A stretch of 60,000 nucleotides of DNA from Cristatella mucedo (lineage: Eukaryota > Bryozoa > Phylactolaemata > Cristatellidae), in the NCBI GenBank assembly GCA_009760855.2, contig WPIO01000059.1, positions 403,501 to 463,500 on the forward strand. The letters run 5' to 3'. Shown here in pieces: positions 21,791-33,114 of the stretch. Position 1 is the first letter of the stretch, and each line of letters starts with the position of its first letter. Below the pieces are notes generated by a model that was not told the DNA's origin, did no database searches, and worked only from the letters and a program-made list of their open reading frames with translations. A program made the position numbers and the translations under genes.

Positions 21791-21977
21791 AGACATACTG
21801 ACATACATACTTCGCTGCCGAGCTTACCACCAGCAGTAAGCACGTATCGGATCGTGAAGATTTCAACCAGCTTTCCTAGTGTGCCATCACGGCTCACCAA
21901 CGTGGCAGTTGCGATGACAGACATACTGACATACATACTTCGCTGCCGAGCTTACCACCAGCAGTAAGCACGTATCG
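21722..21977. repeat. exact 128-bp tandem duplication
   Basis: 21,722-21,849 and 21,850-21,977 are the same sequence (GATCGTGAAGATTTCAACCA ... AAGCACGTATCG). I see no mismatch. It includes part of the SINE head. Confidence 0.95.
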
Positions 21978-22244
21978 GACTGGCAGGAAGGCCTGCAATT
22001 AAGAATTCCAGAGATATTCCGAGGGGATGAGTCGCAGATGCAAGGATCTTTACAAAGTTTCTTTGATTGTCATTCGAGAACGCTTGCCATCATCCAAGGG
22101 CTATTGTCAGCAACACATGCTGTGACGGAGAGTTTTAGATGCTGATTTAAGGCATCTCTTTACACTTGGTCCGTCCTTCATTACTTGCAAGGGTAGGTGC
22201 TTTCCAGACTTCGAAGCTAAAGTCTATTCAAAATAAGTATGGCC

Positions 22245-22345
22245 CACTAGCCCGAATGGCACAGCTAGTACGCTGCAGACTTTACAACTTAGACCTTGGA
22301 TTCAAGCAGCCTCACTGTCATTTGCAAGCCGGTGCTGGTCTGAGG
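22245..22345 (+). mobile_element. possible SINE head
   Basis: AGCCCGAATGGCACAGCTAG followed 50 bases later by CCTTGGATTCAAG resembles an A box/B box pair. Weak. Confidence 0.3.
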
Positions 22346-22589
22346 TGGAGTTCGGAGATTGCAGAATTCAAGGCGGTTCGAAGATGTAGCCCTTAAGTCC
22401 CGTAAAGTGCAACAGACTGAGCGGACGACAGAGAGGGATTGCAGTGCATGGGCAGGCCAGGGAGGGGCAGGTCACTGGCAGCTAAGACCACGACACATTA
22501 TCGTGAAATGAAAAGCTGCAAGCTGTAATATGACTAAAAGACGGAACAGCAAGAAAGTAGTGAACACTGCTGTACGTTTGCTAACTGCC

Positions 22590-22845
22590 TCAGATGCTTG
22601 CTAACTGGCGTGGTAAGCATAGCAGCAACGCGAGCAAAGCTATCGCGGGAGAGTGACCCTGGGCACAGCGGCCATGACCGCTTTGGAATCCATCAAAGTG
22701 AAGCCCTAATGCAGGTCTGATCAGCGAAGCACAATCTACACTGCGAGCAGCAACAGCTTTGACAACAGCAGGGCTAAGCTCCATTTGGTGGCAGATACTG
22801 ACAATGGCACGGCTATAGGTGAAGGTCCGAGGAGGCAGGCGAGCA
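22590..22845 (-). pseudogene. possible C-terminal tail of gasdermin copy B in a shifted frame
   Basis: Downstream of the main C-domain frame, a second frame reads TLDAARLPPRTFTYSRAIVS, ICHQMELSPAVVKAVAAR and SVDCASLIRPALG. The same peptide pattern is kept in copy C. Either a short intron or an old frameshift separates it from exon 6. One base is missing relative to C near PALG, which extends the frame. Confidence 0.4.
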
Positions 22846-22881
22846 GCATCGAGAGTGCGCCAGCAATCTCGGCCGGCCGGG

Positions 22882-23649
22882 CTAGACCGCCGGGCAGAAG
22901 GCGTGAATGGCAGCAGTGTAGGCCGCCTGCAAGGCGAGCACGAACGAGCTGCCTTTGCCGCTGTAAAGAAGGGCGCTCAGCACGAACTTGTATATCTTCC
23001 CTTCGTCCGGCGGGAGAAGGCAGCTCGCATCGAAGCCACGGTCGTCGGCCTCAAACTCGGCGTCGGCCTCGAGCTTGATGACGTGCTCGAGCACAGCTTC
23101 GAGCCCGGCAGCAGTGGAGCAGCGAAGCCCAGCGAGCAACTGACGAGCATCGGGCGGCAGGCGGCGGAGAGCGGCAATGAAGTAGCGAGCACCATAGACG
23201 GCTCGGTTCTCGGCGGGCAAATCGAGGAAACGAGGCGGCAGGCCGAGCTTCTGCATCAGCCCGTCGATCTTGGCGGCTCTCGGCTCGGCGTCGGTCGGCA
23301 GAGCGGCCTTGACGTCGCCGGCCACGACCTTGAGACGCAGATTGACTTCGCGAGCTTGATCCGAGAGTGGTCGAACGGCGTCGTCGCAGGCTTCACCGGA
23401 AGCGTCGATGTTGGTCTCTTGGCAGCAGCTGCTGCTGACTGCTTCCGGCAGCTGCAACAGCTGCAGGATGGCTTTTCTCAGCTGCTCTCGCTTGTCGTCC
23501 AAAATACTCGGATGACCGAAAAACTCTGGAGAACGAGGACAACTCGTACAATGAATCATGCCCTAATGGACCGCTTGCTCGAGCGCCCCCTCCTCAGCAG
23601 GACGGCCGAGAAAATTGAGCCAGCCAATAGGAACGAAGCGAACCACTAG
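22882..23649 (-). pseudogene. gasdermin copy B exon 6 (C-terminal domain) with nonsense codon
   Basis: Acceptor ATCAAATAG|CTAGTGG at 23,649. Encodes VPIGWLNFLGRPAEEGALEQ, a TAG at 23,563-23,565 where copy C has CAG, then helices ending YKFVLSALLYSGKGSSFVLA and AAIHAF. The segment ARYFIAALRRLPPDARQLLA resembles the vertebrate GSDM C-domain pattern (YFLVSALAEMPDSAAALLG). A region of about 44 codons after LQLLQLPEA is longer than in copy C. In the family this domain folds back on the pore domain and blocks it. Confidence 0.65.
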
Positions 23650-23721
23650 CTATTTGATGCCGGAGACAGTGCAGTCGAATGTCTACGAAAATCACACCGT
23701 GGAATCCATAACGACAATGGA

Positions 23722-25187
23722 TAATAAGAATAATAATAATATTGCACTTGATAAAGCGCCCTCAGAGAACTTAATCTCTTTCTAGGCGCTTTACATTTGC
23801 TGCAAAGTGATATGCAATAGAATAGTAAGTAAAATCATGCTTGAAAAACAAACAAAATGAATAATATGGTTAGGGGTGAAATGCACAGGGTCAGCATGCA
23901 AATGTGGTTAGTGGCAGCATGCACAGTGTCAGCACGCATAAGCACATCAAGGACGAATCACAGGGACCCACTAAATGCTGTCCTAAATAGGTGTTTTTAA
24001 GTTTCTTTTAAATGTGGTCAGGTCAGGGGATGTTCTGACGCAGGTCGGGAGGGAGTTCCAGGCTTTGGGAGCATACGAGCTAAATGCACGGTCTCCAAAG
24101 GATTTAAGGTTTGTACGAGGTATTTCCAGACTGTTGGATTCCGAAAAGCGAGTGGTACGATGATTGGCCTGATGGGGTAGTATATCTGAAAGATAGGCTG
24201 GAGCCATAGAATAAAGAGACCTAAAAGTAAGCGACAAAACCTTGAAGTCAATCCGTTGCTTGACTGGGAGCCAGTGCAGGTCGGCGAGAAGTGGAGTAAT
24301 GTGGCAACTGCGCCGCTCACGACAGACAAGCCTAGCTGCAGAGTTTTGCACCAGCTGCAATCGCCTGATCGCACATGCTGGTAGGCCAGTAAGCAGTGAG
24401 TTGCAGAAGTCGAGACGAGATGTCACGAATGCATGGACCAGCTTGGACGTGGTATCCTTATCTAAACAAGCCCGAATTTTAGCAATGTTATGAAGCTGAA
24501 AATAGGCAGATTTGACTGTGGAGCAGATGTGGTCGTCTAACGAGAGGTCGCTTTGGAATATGACACCTAGATTTCGAGCTGATTCAACTGGAGGTATGCT
24601 GGCAGAGCCAATTTTTAAAGTCAGCCTTTCCAATTTCTGAATCACACTGGGTTTGCCCATAACTAGTAAGTTAGTTTTATCATTGTTTAGTTTTAGAAAA
24701 TTTGCTGCCATCTATGTGCGGATGTCATCAATGCATGCAGCAAGTGAGTTGAGAGAATTTGAGGTGCTCGAAGGCTGGGAGGGATCAAAGCAAAGGTACA
24801 ACTGAGTGTCATCCGCATAGAAGTGAAAGCCTAGATTGTGCTTGGCAATCACATCAGCAAGAGGGAGAGTATAAACGGTGAAAAGGACCGGACCCAGCAC
24901 AGAGCCCCGAGGTACTCCATATTTCAGAGGTACTTCAGATGATCTTTGTCCATTCACGTCAACACTCTGGAGTCTCCCACTGAGATAGGACCTGAACCAC
25001 TGTAGAGCAGCGCCAGTGATGCCCAGGCGAGATGAGAGGCGCTCTAGAAGTACTTTGTGATCGATGGTATCAAAAGCTGCCGAAAGATCGAGCCAAACAA
25101 GAAGAGACACTCTACCCATGTCTGCATTCCTAAGTAGGTCGTTGCATACCCGAAGCAATGCTGACTCTGTGGAGTGATTAGATAATG
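23722..25187 (-). mobile_element. LINE-alpha, 5'-truncated, insertion specific to unit B
   Basis: 1.47 kb with RT motifs on the minus strand: LDLSAAFDTIDHKVLLERLS, YGVPRGSVLGP, FYADDTQLYLCF, NFLKLNNDKTNLLVMGKPS, and the C-terminal SFGDRAFSSYAPKAWNSLPT. One stop (24,711) splits the frame. The matching place in unit C (about 50,490) is empty. AATGGAT flanks both ends. Confidence 0.9.
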
Positions 25188-25235
25188 GATCGGGGCGGCA
25201 CTGCTGGGGATAAAATCGTCGGCAGCCAGGACGGT

Positions 25236-25625
25236 TTATTAATAATAATAATAATGCGCTTAATAAAGCACCCTCAAAGAACTCATTCTCTCTCTAGGCG
25301 CTTTAAATTTGCTGCAAAGGGAAACGCGGTTGAATGGTGAGTAATATCATGCTTGATAAACAACATGAATAGCATGCTTAGGGGTGATGTGCACAGGGTC
25401 AGCCTGCAAATGTGGTTAGTGGCAGCATGCACAGTGTCAGCATGCATAAGCACATCAAGGACGAATCACAGGCACCCACTAAATGCTGTCCTAAATAGGT
25501 GTGTTTTAAGTTCTTTTTAAATGTGGTCAAGGCAGGGGATGTTCTGGCGCAAGTCGGGAGGGAGTTCCAGGCTTTGGGAGCATACGAACTACATGCGTGG
25601 TCTTCAAAGGATTTGAAGTTTAGTC
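25236..25625 (-). mobile_element. LINE-alpha 3' fragment (also in unit C)
   Basis: ATT tail, hairpin and last coding part in reverse. The counterpart is 50,548-50,930, so the insertion predates the B/C duplication. Confidence 0.85.
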
Positions 25626-25639
25626 AAAATCTGTATAAG

Positions 25640-26120
25640 CGGTATAGCCAAAATGTGTAAAGGGGGCAGATTGAAACTTGACCTCGCCCAGGTAGACTAG
25701 AAATTAAAGAAGAGGTAACAGGAAGCACCCGTCCGGAGGCCTGCTGCTCGGCGAAATGCTACGGTTGAAGCTCGTCAGCCGCCCTAGCTCTGCCTATGGG
25801 CTGCAAGAGCACCTGACAAGCACAGCAAATTCAGAGTGCAAGGTTCGTAAGTGGTAAACCGTGATAAGGGGCAGCCCCTAGTTCTTGGCCGAGGTTGATC
25901 GAACTTTACACTCGGTAGGCTCGATCTCTCAGCCTCAGCTAGCTCTCATTGCCTACTGCAAACTGGGTGAGAGGCCGCTAGAGATCTTCTGCAACTATAT
26001 AAATGAGGTTGCTTGATCAGCTAACCATTACTTTACTTTACCAGTGTCAAAAAGAAGCTCAGAAATTAAGCTGATTATATAGGATCAGCTTATGTTATAT
26101 TATATCAGCTATAAGCAGCT
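25640..26120. other. intron sequence with inverted spacer; otherwise nothing recognised
   Basis: 25,625-25,705 is the reverse complement of 50,932-51,008 in unit C. The rest has no recognisable feature. Confidence 0.6.
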
Positions 26121-26720
26121 AAGCTTGTCCGCGGTGAGTGTCGAAGTTGCCACATCACACCGCTTCTCGCCGACCTGAACAAGCTACCAGTCAAGCAACA
26201 GATCGACTTCAAGGTTTTGTCGCTCACTTCATTCTTTGGCTCCAGCCTATCTCTCAGATCTACTCCCCCACCAGGCCAAGCACAGTACCACCCACTTTTT
26301 GGAAGCTAACAATTTACCACTACCTCGTACAAACCTCAAATCCTTTGGAGACCGTGCATTTAGTTCGTATGGTCCCAAAGCCTGGACCTCACTCCCGACT
26401 TGCATCAAAAAATCCTCTGACTTAACCACATTTAAAAAAAACTTAAAATACAACTATTTAGGACAGCATTTAGTGGGTCCCTGTGATTCGTCCTTCATGT
26501 GCTTATGCGAGCCTACAATGTGCATGTTGCCACTAACCACACTCGCATGCTGACCCTGTGCATGTCACCCCTAACCATATTATTCATTTTGTTTGTCTTT
26601 CAAGCATGATTTTACTTACCATTCAATTGCATTTCCCTTTGCAGCAAATGTAAAGCGCCTAGAAAGAGATCAAGTTCTCTGAGGGCATTTTATCAAGTAC
26701 ATTATTATTATTATTATAGA
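26120..26720 (+). mobile_element. LINE-alpha 3' fragment
   Basis: Starts in the RT thumb/C-terminal region (CATCACACCGCTTCTCGCCG), continues to SFGDRAFSSYGPKAWTSLPT, hairpin (AAAGCGCC...GGGCATTTT, a damaged pair) and ATT tail. Confidence 0.85.
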
Positions 26721-27538
26721 GAGTGCATAGCGAGAATCAATGCCAATGTACAGAAGAGGCTACACTGGCGAGTGCATCAATGTGCGTGCCTCTGGCTCGG
26801 AGAGCGGAGCGTCGGTACTGCAGGCAGCATGAGCCATCATCCCGGAGGAGGGCCAGGAGCACTTTGATAATTGATTTGATTGATACTTTGGCAATTGATA
26901 ATGGCTCAATACAAATGATGGCTCAAAAAAATATTAGCTGATTGAGGAGGTGGACTTTTGGTTTCGCGGAGTCTTCCAAGCTGCTGGTCGTGCTTCTCAT
27001 TGTCTCCTTGCTGTGGTTGGCTACCTGCTGTGTGCGCAGCATCGAGAACTCATCAAGGTCTTTGAGTGTACTCTGCCAAACTCGAATGCATGGCACTTAA
27101 TACTGTCCTGAGGCAGCTTCGTGGAGCTACATAAGCAAGTGGTTACACACACTTGTCCCAAGTCTAGCCTGAAGGTGGCCCGAGTCAGCATTAGATCCCG
27201 AGCAACGCTATGACATGTCATTTGCACCACTCATCGAGTCGAGTTTGGCAGAGAATCCAAACGACCGGCCAAGCTGCTGCTGCTGCTTTGCCCGTCGGAT
27301 GATTAATCGGATTGCTTGCATGAGCTCCCAGTGAACAAAAGGCAAAGCATGTGTCTAAGGAGAAATTCAGAGTCTGCAAAGACAGCAGACAGAGGTGGCT
27401 GAGGCAGACAGGTGCAGATGGGGGCAGACAGAAACCCACAGAGAGGCTAGAGAGGGGAGGGGCACACAAGGAGACAGAGGCAGAGACCAAAGAAAATATG
27501 ACCGGAATAAGCTGCATGATTAGCTGGTCAAGCAACAC
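26721..27538. other. intron 5 flank of copy B
   Basis: 26,990-27,538 is almost identical to unit C 55,125-55,914, apart from the solo LTR in C. AAAATATTAGCTGATTGA at 26,923 recurs at 53,072. No gene recognised. A polypurine AGAGGCAGACA-type stretch (27,360-27,490) is the reverse of the exon 5 ORF extension and is probably intronic. Confidence 0.5.
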
Positions 27539-27747
27539 GTGACACTGGGCACCGGAACAGTGGGCGGATGTGAGCATGCAGAGTGATAGCATTTCTGGGG
27601 CACGAGCACTGGCAGCGGCCATCGCATTGTCGCTGAGCTGCTGCCAGTGGCGGTAGCCAATTGCCACTGCAGCTAAGTTACCGGCATAGGTCTTCTTGCA
27701 AAGATTTATTTCCTCATATGGGTTGATCGACACCTCACTTGAATCAC
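27539..27747 (-). pseudogene. gasdermin copy B exon 5 (linker region, 3' limit tentative)
   Basis: Acceptor CTCTTTTGCAG|GTGATT at 27,747. It needs one base from exon 4, giving GDSSEVSINPYEEINLCKK and then LAAVAIGYRHWQQLSDNAM. The proposed donor CAC|GTGTTG (ends 27,539) gives phase 0, which fits exon 6, but it is weak and I only infer it. An earlier GT (GCCG|GTAACT) would be a better donor sequence but gives the wrong phase. Same exon in copy C at 55,915-56,123. Confidence 0.5.
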
Positions 27748-27904
27748 CTGCAAAAGAGCCAAGGCCCACGGCGGTACAGTACAAGACAGACCTTAAATGG
27801 ACTACGACATTCTAAACGCTTTTAAGTTCTATAGGGATGTAGAACTGAGAGCCACTCCTCTGCCGGCTAGCACGCCTGCTGGTCCTTGCCAAAGCAAGCA
27901 TGAC

Positions 27905-28030
27905 ACGGGCGACGATGGACGGACATCTTTTTTTTTTAAGTCAAGGCTTCGCGTCGTCGGCTTACATGGCCATCGTCAGCTGGCGCCTGAATAGAGATTA
28001 AGTCCTCATTGGGCACTATATACATGAATG
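27905..28030 (+). mobile_element. SINE-like 3' end with LINE-type hairpin
   Basis: GCGCCTGAATAGAGATTAAG then TCCTCATTGGGCACTATATA and an AATGAAATG tail. In unit C (56,280-56,405) the second arm is GGGCGCTATATAA, which pairs better. The head is not clearly tRNA-like. Confidence 0.5.
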
Positions 28031-28042
28031 AAATGTATGTAC

Positions 28043-28093
28043 ATACACACACACACATATATATATATATATATTTATACACACACACACACA

Positions 28094-28174
<81 letters not shown>
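28043..28174. repeat. compound (AC)n(AT)n(AC)n(GT)n microsatellite
   Basis: ACACAC, then ATATAT, then (AC)n joined at CACACGTGTG to a long (GT)n. The AC/GT junction is self-complementary. Unit C has (AT)n(AC)n(AT)n at 56,405-56,510 instead. Confidence 0.95.
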
Positions 28175-28175
<1 letters not shown>

Positions 28176-28324
28176 TATGTATACGTTTGGATAACATTTT
28201 TAACTCAATGAATTCAGGGAGATCGCTGGAAATGCAAGCAGACTGGCAGCTACAGGCAGTAAATAAAAATGCCGAGATTCCATGATCGCCTAGGATTCAG
28301 CAGCCGTAAGATATGGTGGCATAA

Positions 28325-28585
28325 TGTAATGTATCTCTGTCTGTAACTCCACAAAGCCATACAGACTAAGTGGATGTTACGCAGGAGAGTTTCGTATAGC
28401 GCACTCACAGCCTGAGCAGGTTTCGGTACACATTCGGTAGCCAACAGACTTTGTCTCACGCAACAAAGAGAAAGTGGGAAGCATAGCAGAGTCACGAAAG
28501 CAGTTGAGGTAGTGAGTAGCAGCTCCGGACCACTGTAAAAGATGAGCCATAGTCGGCAGCAGCAGAATAGTTGTCGTTACGGTAG
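28325..28585 (-). mobile_element. LINE-beta 3' fragment in intron 4 of copy B
   Basis: TAATGTAATGTATCTCTGTC, GTAACTCCACAAAGCCATAC, TTTCGGTACACATTCGG: the antisense LINE-beta end. Also in unit C at 56,660-56,930. Confidence 0.8.
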
Positions 28586-28867
28586 GCAGCCCTTTGGGCG
28601 AGGTTTGATCGAGCTTTGATGACAGCGCTGCACGAGTAGCAGACAACGGCAGCGGCCTGAGACTAAGGCTGCTGCTAGCCACCGCGCCTGAGAGAGATAA
28701 ACAGCAGCTGGTGAGAGCTGCACACGAGAGATAGGAATCAGACGAGCAGCGCGAGCTGCGCCACATGCGTGCGTGCGAGCAGGCCGCGTCACATGGCTTG
28801 AGTGTGAGCATGCCAAGGCCATGCCAAGGCTGGCTGTGGGTGTGGCTTGCACTCGCGGCTTATCCAC

Positions 28868-29021
28868 CTTTCTCATCCATCGTGCCGAGGGGAGTTGTGA
28901 GGCGTCCGTTGATGTCGACCTTCAGTTCCTGCAGCTTGTACAGCAGCACCAAATTTTCTGGTAGCTCTACGGTGAGCTGGTGGTTTTGCAAATAGTCTAG
29001 ATTTGCACTGGATGGGAAGCC
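28868..29021 (-). pseudogene. gasdermin copy B exon 4, canonical donor lost
   Basis: Acceptor CGCACCCAG|GGCTTC (starts 29,021), phase 0. Encodes NLDYLQNHQLTVELPE and NLVLLYKLQELKVDING. The donor used in copy C (ATGG|GTGAGA) reads ATGG|ATGAGA here. The coordinate given uses the next GT (GAGAAAG|GTGGAT), a weak site. Confidence 0.75.
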
Positions 29022-29370
29022 CTGGGTGCGAAAGACAAGACACGAGGCGCTGCTGCTGCTGCAATAAAACGGAACAAAGCCGATAGGCAGTGGCTGTGCA
29101 GTTCGAAGCTAGTAATAATGATAATAAATTTGATGCAGCATGCTCAGAGAACCCAACTCTTTCTAGGTGCTTTAAAAATTTGCTTGCTCCGGCTCTACAC
29201 CTCTCTGACCTCAGCTATCTATTATCAGTCTATATATTTATATATCTATTGTCAGTTACATGTCTATATCTATATATATCTATTATCAGTTTATCGATTA
29301 GCTAGTCCCAAAACAGGTAACGAAATGAGTGACCTCTGTAACTCTGACTGTCTGTCTGTCTGTCTGTCTG

Positions 29371-29371
<1 letters not shown>

Positions 29372-29466
<95 letters not shown>
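29372..29466. repeat. (CT)n microsatellite
   Basis: Pure CT repeat preceded by TGTC units (29,347-29,371). At the matching site in copy A there is only a short CT run (3,770-3,805). Confidence 0.97.
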
Positions 29467-29469
<3 letters not shown>

Positions 29470-29925
29470 CTATCTCTCTCTCTCTCCGACTCTCTCTCAA
29501 CCTTCTGACACGAGCCAGAGCCGACTTTCAATCTACTTCTGCATCGTGCTGTCCTTCCCATCACTCTTGCCCCTCGGCTGCCGTGCAAGCCCTTGGCCAT
29601 AGGTCGCAACCCGGGCACTCGGCATAATCAAGCAATGCCCTCGTCCAGGCTCCAATAGCACATTCGGATTCGTGCGTTCAGGAGCACTAGAAAGCAGCTG
29701 GCATCGACCGCTTGCCAACAGCAGAAGACTGGCAGTCTGCCCTCCATGGAGGCTGCTTGACGGTGCCGCTTTTGCTGCATCGGCACACAGACACTGCTCC
29801 CATGCCGATGAGACCTTTAGGGGCATGATTTTGCTCGAAAATGTATATTGGTGGCAGGCAGACGTGCTGGGTGTGACTGCTCGACGTCCTGCGAGTGTCA
29901 AACTGCCAGCGCAAGCTGCCTGCAA

Positions 29926-30000
29926 GAAACGGCTGCAGACGTAGCGGCAGCAGCAGCCGCAACTGCAGCAGCCCTCTGCTACTACGTCTGCAGCCGTTTC
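29926..30000. repeat. 19-bp perfect inverted repeat at the intron 3 donor of copy B
   Basis: GAAACGGCTGCAGACGTAG (29,926-29,944) and its exact reverse complement (29,982-30,000), with a 37-base loop. The right arm ends 9 bases from the exon 3 donor. Copy A has only the left arm. Confidence 0.9.
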
Positions 30001-30009
30001 GCTGCTCAC

Positions 30010-30157
30010 CAGCTGAGAGATTTCGCGTAACCAGCACTTAGGCTCTTGCTTGCTCTGCACCGTGGCTGAGTTGTTAATTTTGATGACGTCGGTGACAAAG
30101 TAGAGTCGGATATTCTTGTTTTTTTTCTTAATGAGCTCCCAGAGCGGGTGTTCCTGA
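30010..30157 (-). pseudogene. gasdermin copy B exon 3 (open)
   Basis: Acceptor GTTTCAG, donor CAGCTG|GTGAGC; 148 bases, one leading base plus 49 codons. Contains QEHPLWELIKKKNKN, IRLYFVTDVIKI and KCWLREISQL. The HPxxxE...LYxVT[ED]V pattern is the most diagnostic gasdermin segment in the window (mammalian GSDMA has ADHPFLKEM and LYVVMEVVET). Confidence 0.85.
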
Positions 30158-30238
30158 CTGAAACGCCTTTTGCAGAATGCTGGGTGGCAGCAATATCAAC
30201 AAACAACCGTTGCAGAAGTCTCCAGCTGCTGCTGTGCA

Positions 30239-30367
<129 letters not shown>

Positions 30368-30474
30368 AGAGTGCAATACAAACATTCCATTATTATTATG
30401 ACTTTAATTATTATTTTTACCAGAAAGTGGGGTTGCTTTGCGCGACTCTTGGATGATGCAGCATGGACACCTAC

Positions 30475-30675
30475 CATTTGTTGTGCAGATCCTTTATTAG
30501 GTCGCAGAAGGCCTGGTCTCGAGGGATTGAAACGTCAGAGAGAGCTGAGGGCTGCTGGTGGATTTATTCTGCTCCACCCCAGCTTCCAGGTCCACCGGCA
30601 CTCAGCGAATTTTACCTTAGCTGACACGGAGAAGCCACCAGACAACTCAAGAGAGCCTAAGGGCCTGTCGGTTAC
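30475..30675 (-). pseudogene. gasdermin copy B exon 2, frameshifted
   Basis: Same acceptor (CAG|GTAACCGAC) and donor (AAATG|GTAGGT) as copy A. The frame reads VTDRPLGSLEL and SAKVKFAE, then runs out of frame and meets TGA. Alignment with A shows about +8 and -9 around the loss point and one more base lost near CTCGAGACC. Length 201 breaks the phase needed for exon 3. Confidence 0.75.
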
Positions 30676-31170
30676 CTGAAAAGAGCATCGGGTGAAATGA
30701 AAGCCCGCCCCGCCCGAAATAAACTGAAAGTAAAATTAAAAGCCTGCCAGCACAGGGCTACCACCCCAGCCAAGTCGATGAGTATACTCGTGACATGCTG
30801 TCACGAGACTTCCGAGTTTCGACTTCGAAAAAGTGCTTACTGCCGGTGATATAAGAGGGGCTCACACACCGAGTGCAGCACAACTCTGAAGCCTGCCACA
30901 ATTGCAAAAGGTGCCACGTTGCAAAACTCTCACCCTTGATCTGCTCTGGGTCTCCATCGAGTATCTCTGTATCGATTTCAAGGTTCTGTCACTCACTTTA
31001 AGGTCACTTCATTCTTCTATTCCACGTTTTATCACATTCTACACCACGTTTTATCACTTGGCATTTAAAAATATGCTATAAACCAATCTGCTTTAAACGG
31101 CATTAGCTCGTCTCTGATGCAGCCTGTCTTTAGTGTGCTTATGTATGCTGGCACTATCCATTTTATCTCT

Positions 31171-31950
31171 AAACATCAGCTCCACAGTCAAATCTGCCTA
31201 CTTTCAGCTACATAACAATTGCATAAATTCGGGCTTATTTAGATAGGGATACCACGTCTAAGTTGGTCCATGCATTTGTGACATCCCGTCTTGACTTCTG
31301 TAACTCAATGCTTGCTGGCCTACCAGAAAGTGCCAACAGGCGATTACAGCTGGTGCAAAACTCTGCAACTAGGCTTGTCTGTCGTGAGCGACACAGTTGC
31401 CACATCACACATCTTCTCGCCGACCTGCACTGCCTACCAGTCAAGCAACAGATCGACTTCAAAGTTTTGTTGCTCACTTTTTGGTCACTTCATTCTTTGG
31501 CTCCAGCCTATCTCTCAGATCTACTCCCAGACCAGGCCAAGCATCGTACCACGCACTTTTCGGAATCCAACAGTCTACCACTACCTCGTGCAAATCTCAA
31601 ATCCTTTGGAGACGTGCATTTAGTTTGTATGCTCCCAAAGCCTGGAACTTCCTCCCGACTTGCTTTAGAACACCCCCTGACTTGACCTCATTTAAAAGGA
31701 ACTTAAAACCACACCTATTTAGTACAGCATTTAGTGGGTCCCTGTGATTCGTCCTTCACGTGCTTATGCATGCTGACACTGTGCATGTCACCACTAACCA
31801 CGTAGTTCATGTTGTTTATCAAGCATGATATTACTCACGATTTAATCACGTTTCCCTTTTCAGCAAATGTGAAGCGCCTAGAAAGAGATTCAGTTCTCTG
31901 AGGGCACTTTGTCAAGTGCATTGTCACAATAATAAATTATAATTATTATA
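31171..31950 (+). mobile_element. LINE-alpha 3' fragment, insertion specific to unit B
   Basis: Begins ATCAGCTCCACAGTCAAATC, contains KLVHAFVTSRLDFCNSML-like coding sequence, the hairpin and tail. Unit A reads CTCTAAACCATTGACATGC without it (about 5,555). TAAAC borders both sides. Confidence 0.88.
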
Positions 31951-32099
31951 TAAACAATTGACATTCTTCCTCTACAGCATATGTAAGGCAAACAGACATA
32001 AATTTATTTCTTTTTAAGGTGAATGATAAATGTCTTGTTATTGTTATTATAAAACTCCATAGAACTTGAGCTACTTACACACCGATCAACTCAAACTAG

Positions 32100-33110
<1,011 letters not shown>

Positions 33111-33114
33111 CTCT

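Larger units (their letters stand above)
29021..30010 (-). other. intron 3 of gasdermin copy B
   Basis: Holds a LINE tail scrap (29,108-29,175), TATC repeats (29,215-29,300), (CT)n at 29,372-29,466, a 400-bp block shared with copy A, and a 19-bp perfect inverted repeat at its 5' end. Copy C lacks this intron. Confidence 0.7.

Noticed and set aside
22785-23649. Plus-strand open frame of 276 codons opposite gasdermin exon 6
   Set aside because: It is the antisense shadow of the C-domain exon. The minus strand has the splice acceptor and the paralog with matching protein sequence.
27218-27784. Long minus-strand frame resembling electron-transfer flavoprotein beta (INPYEEI...AVAIG)
   Set aside because: The resemblance is a few residues. 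Position, acceptor site and phase fit a gasdermin linker exon, and the rest of the frame looks intronic.
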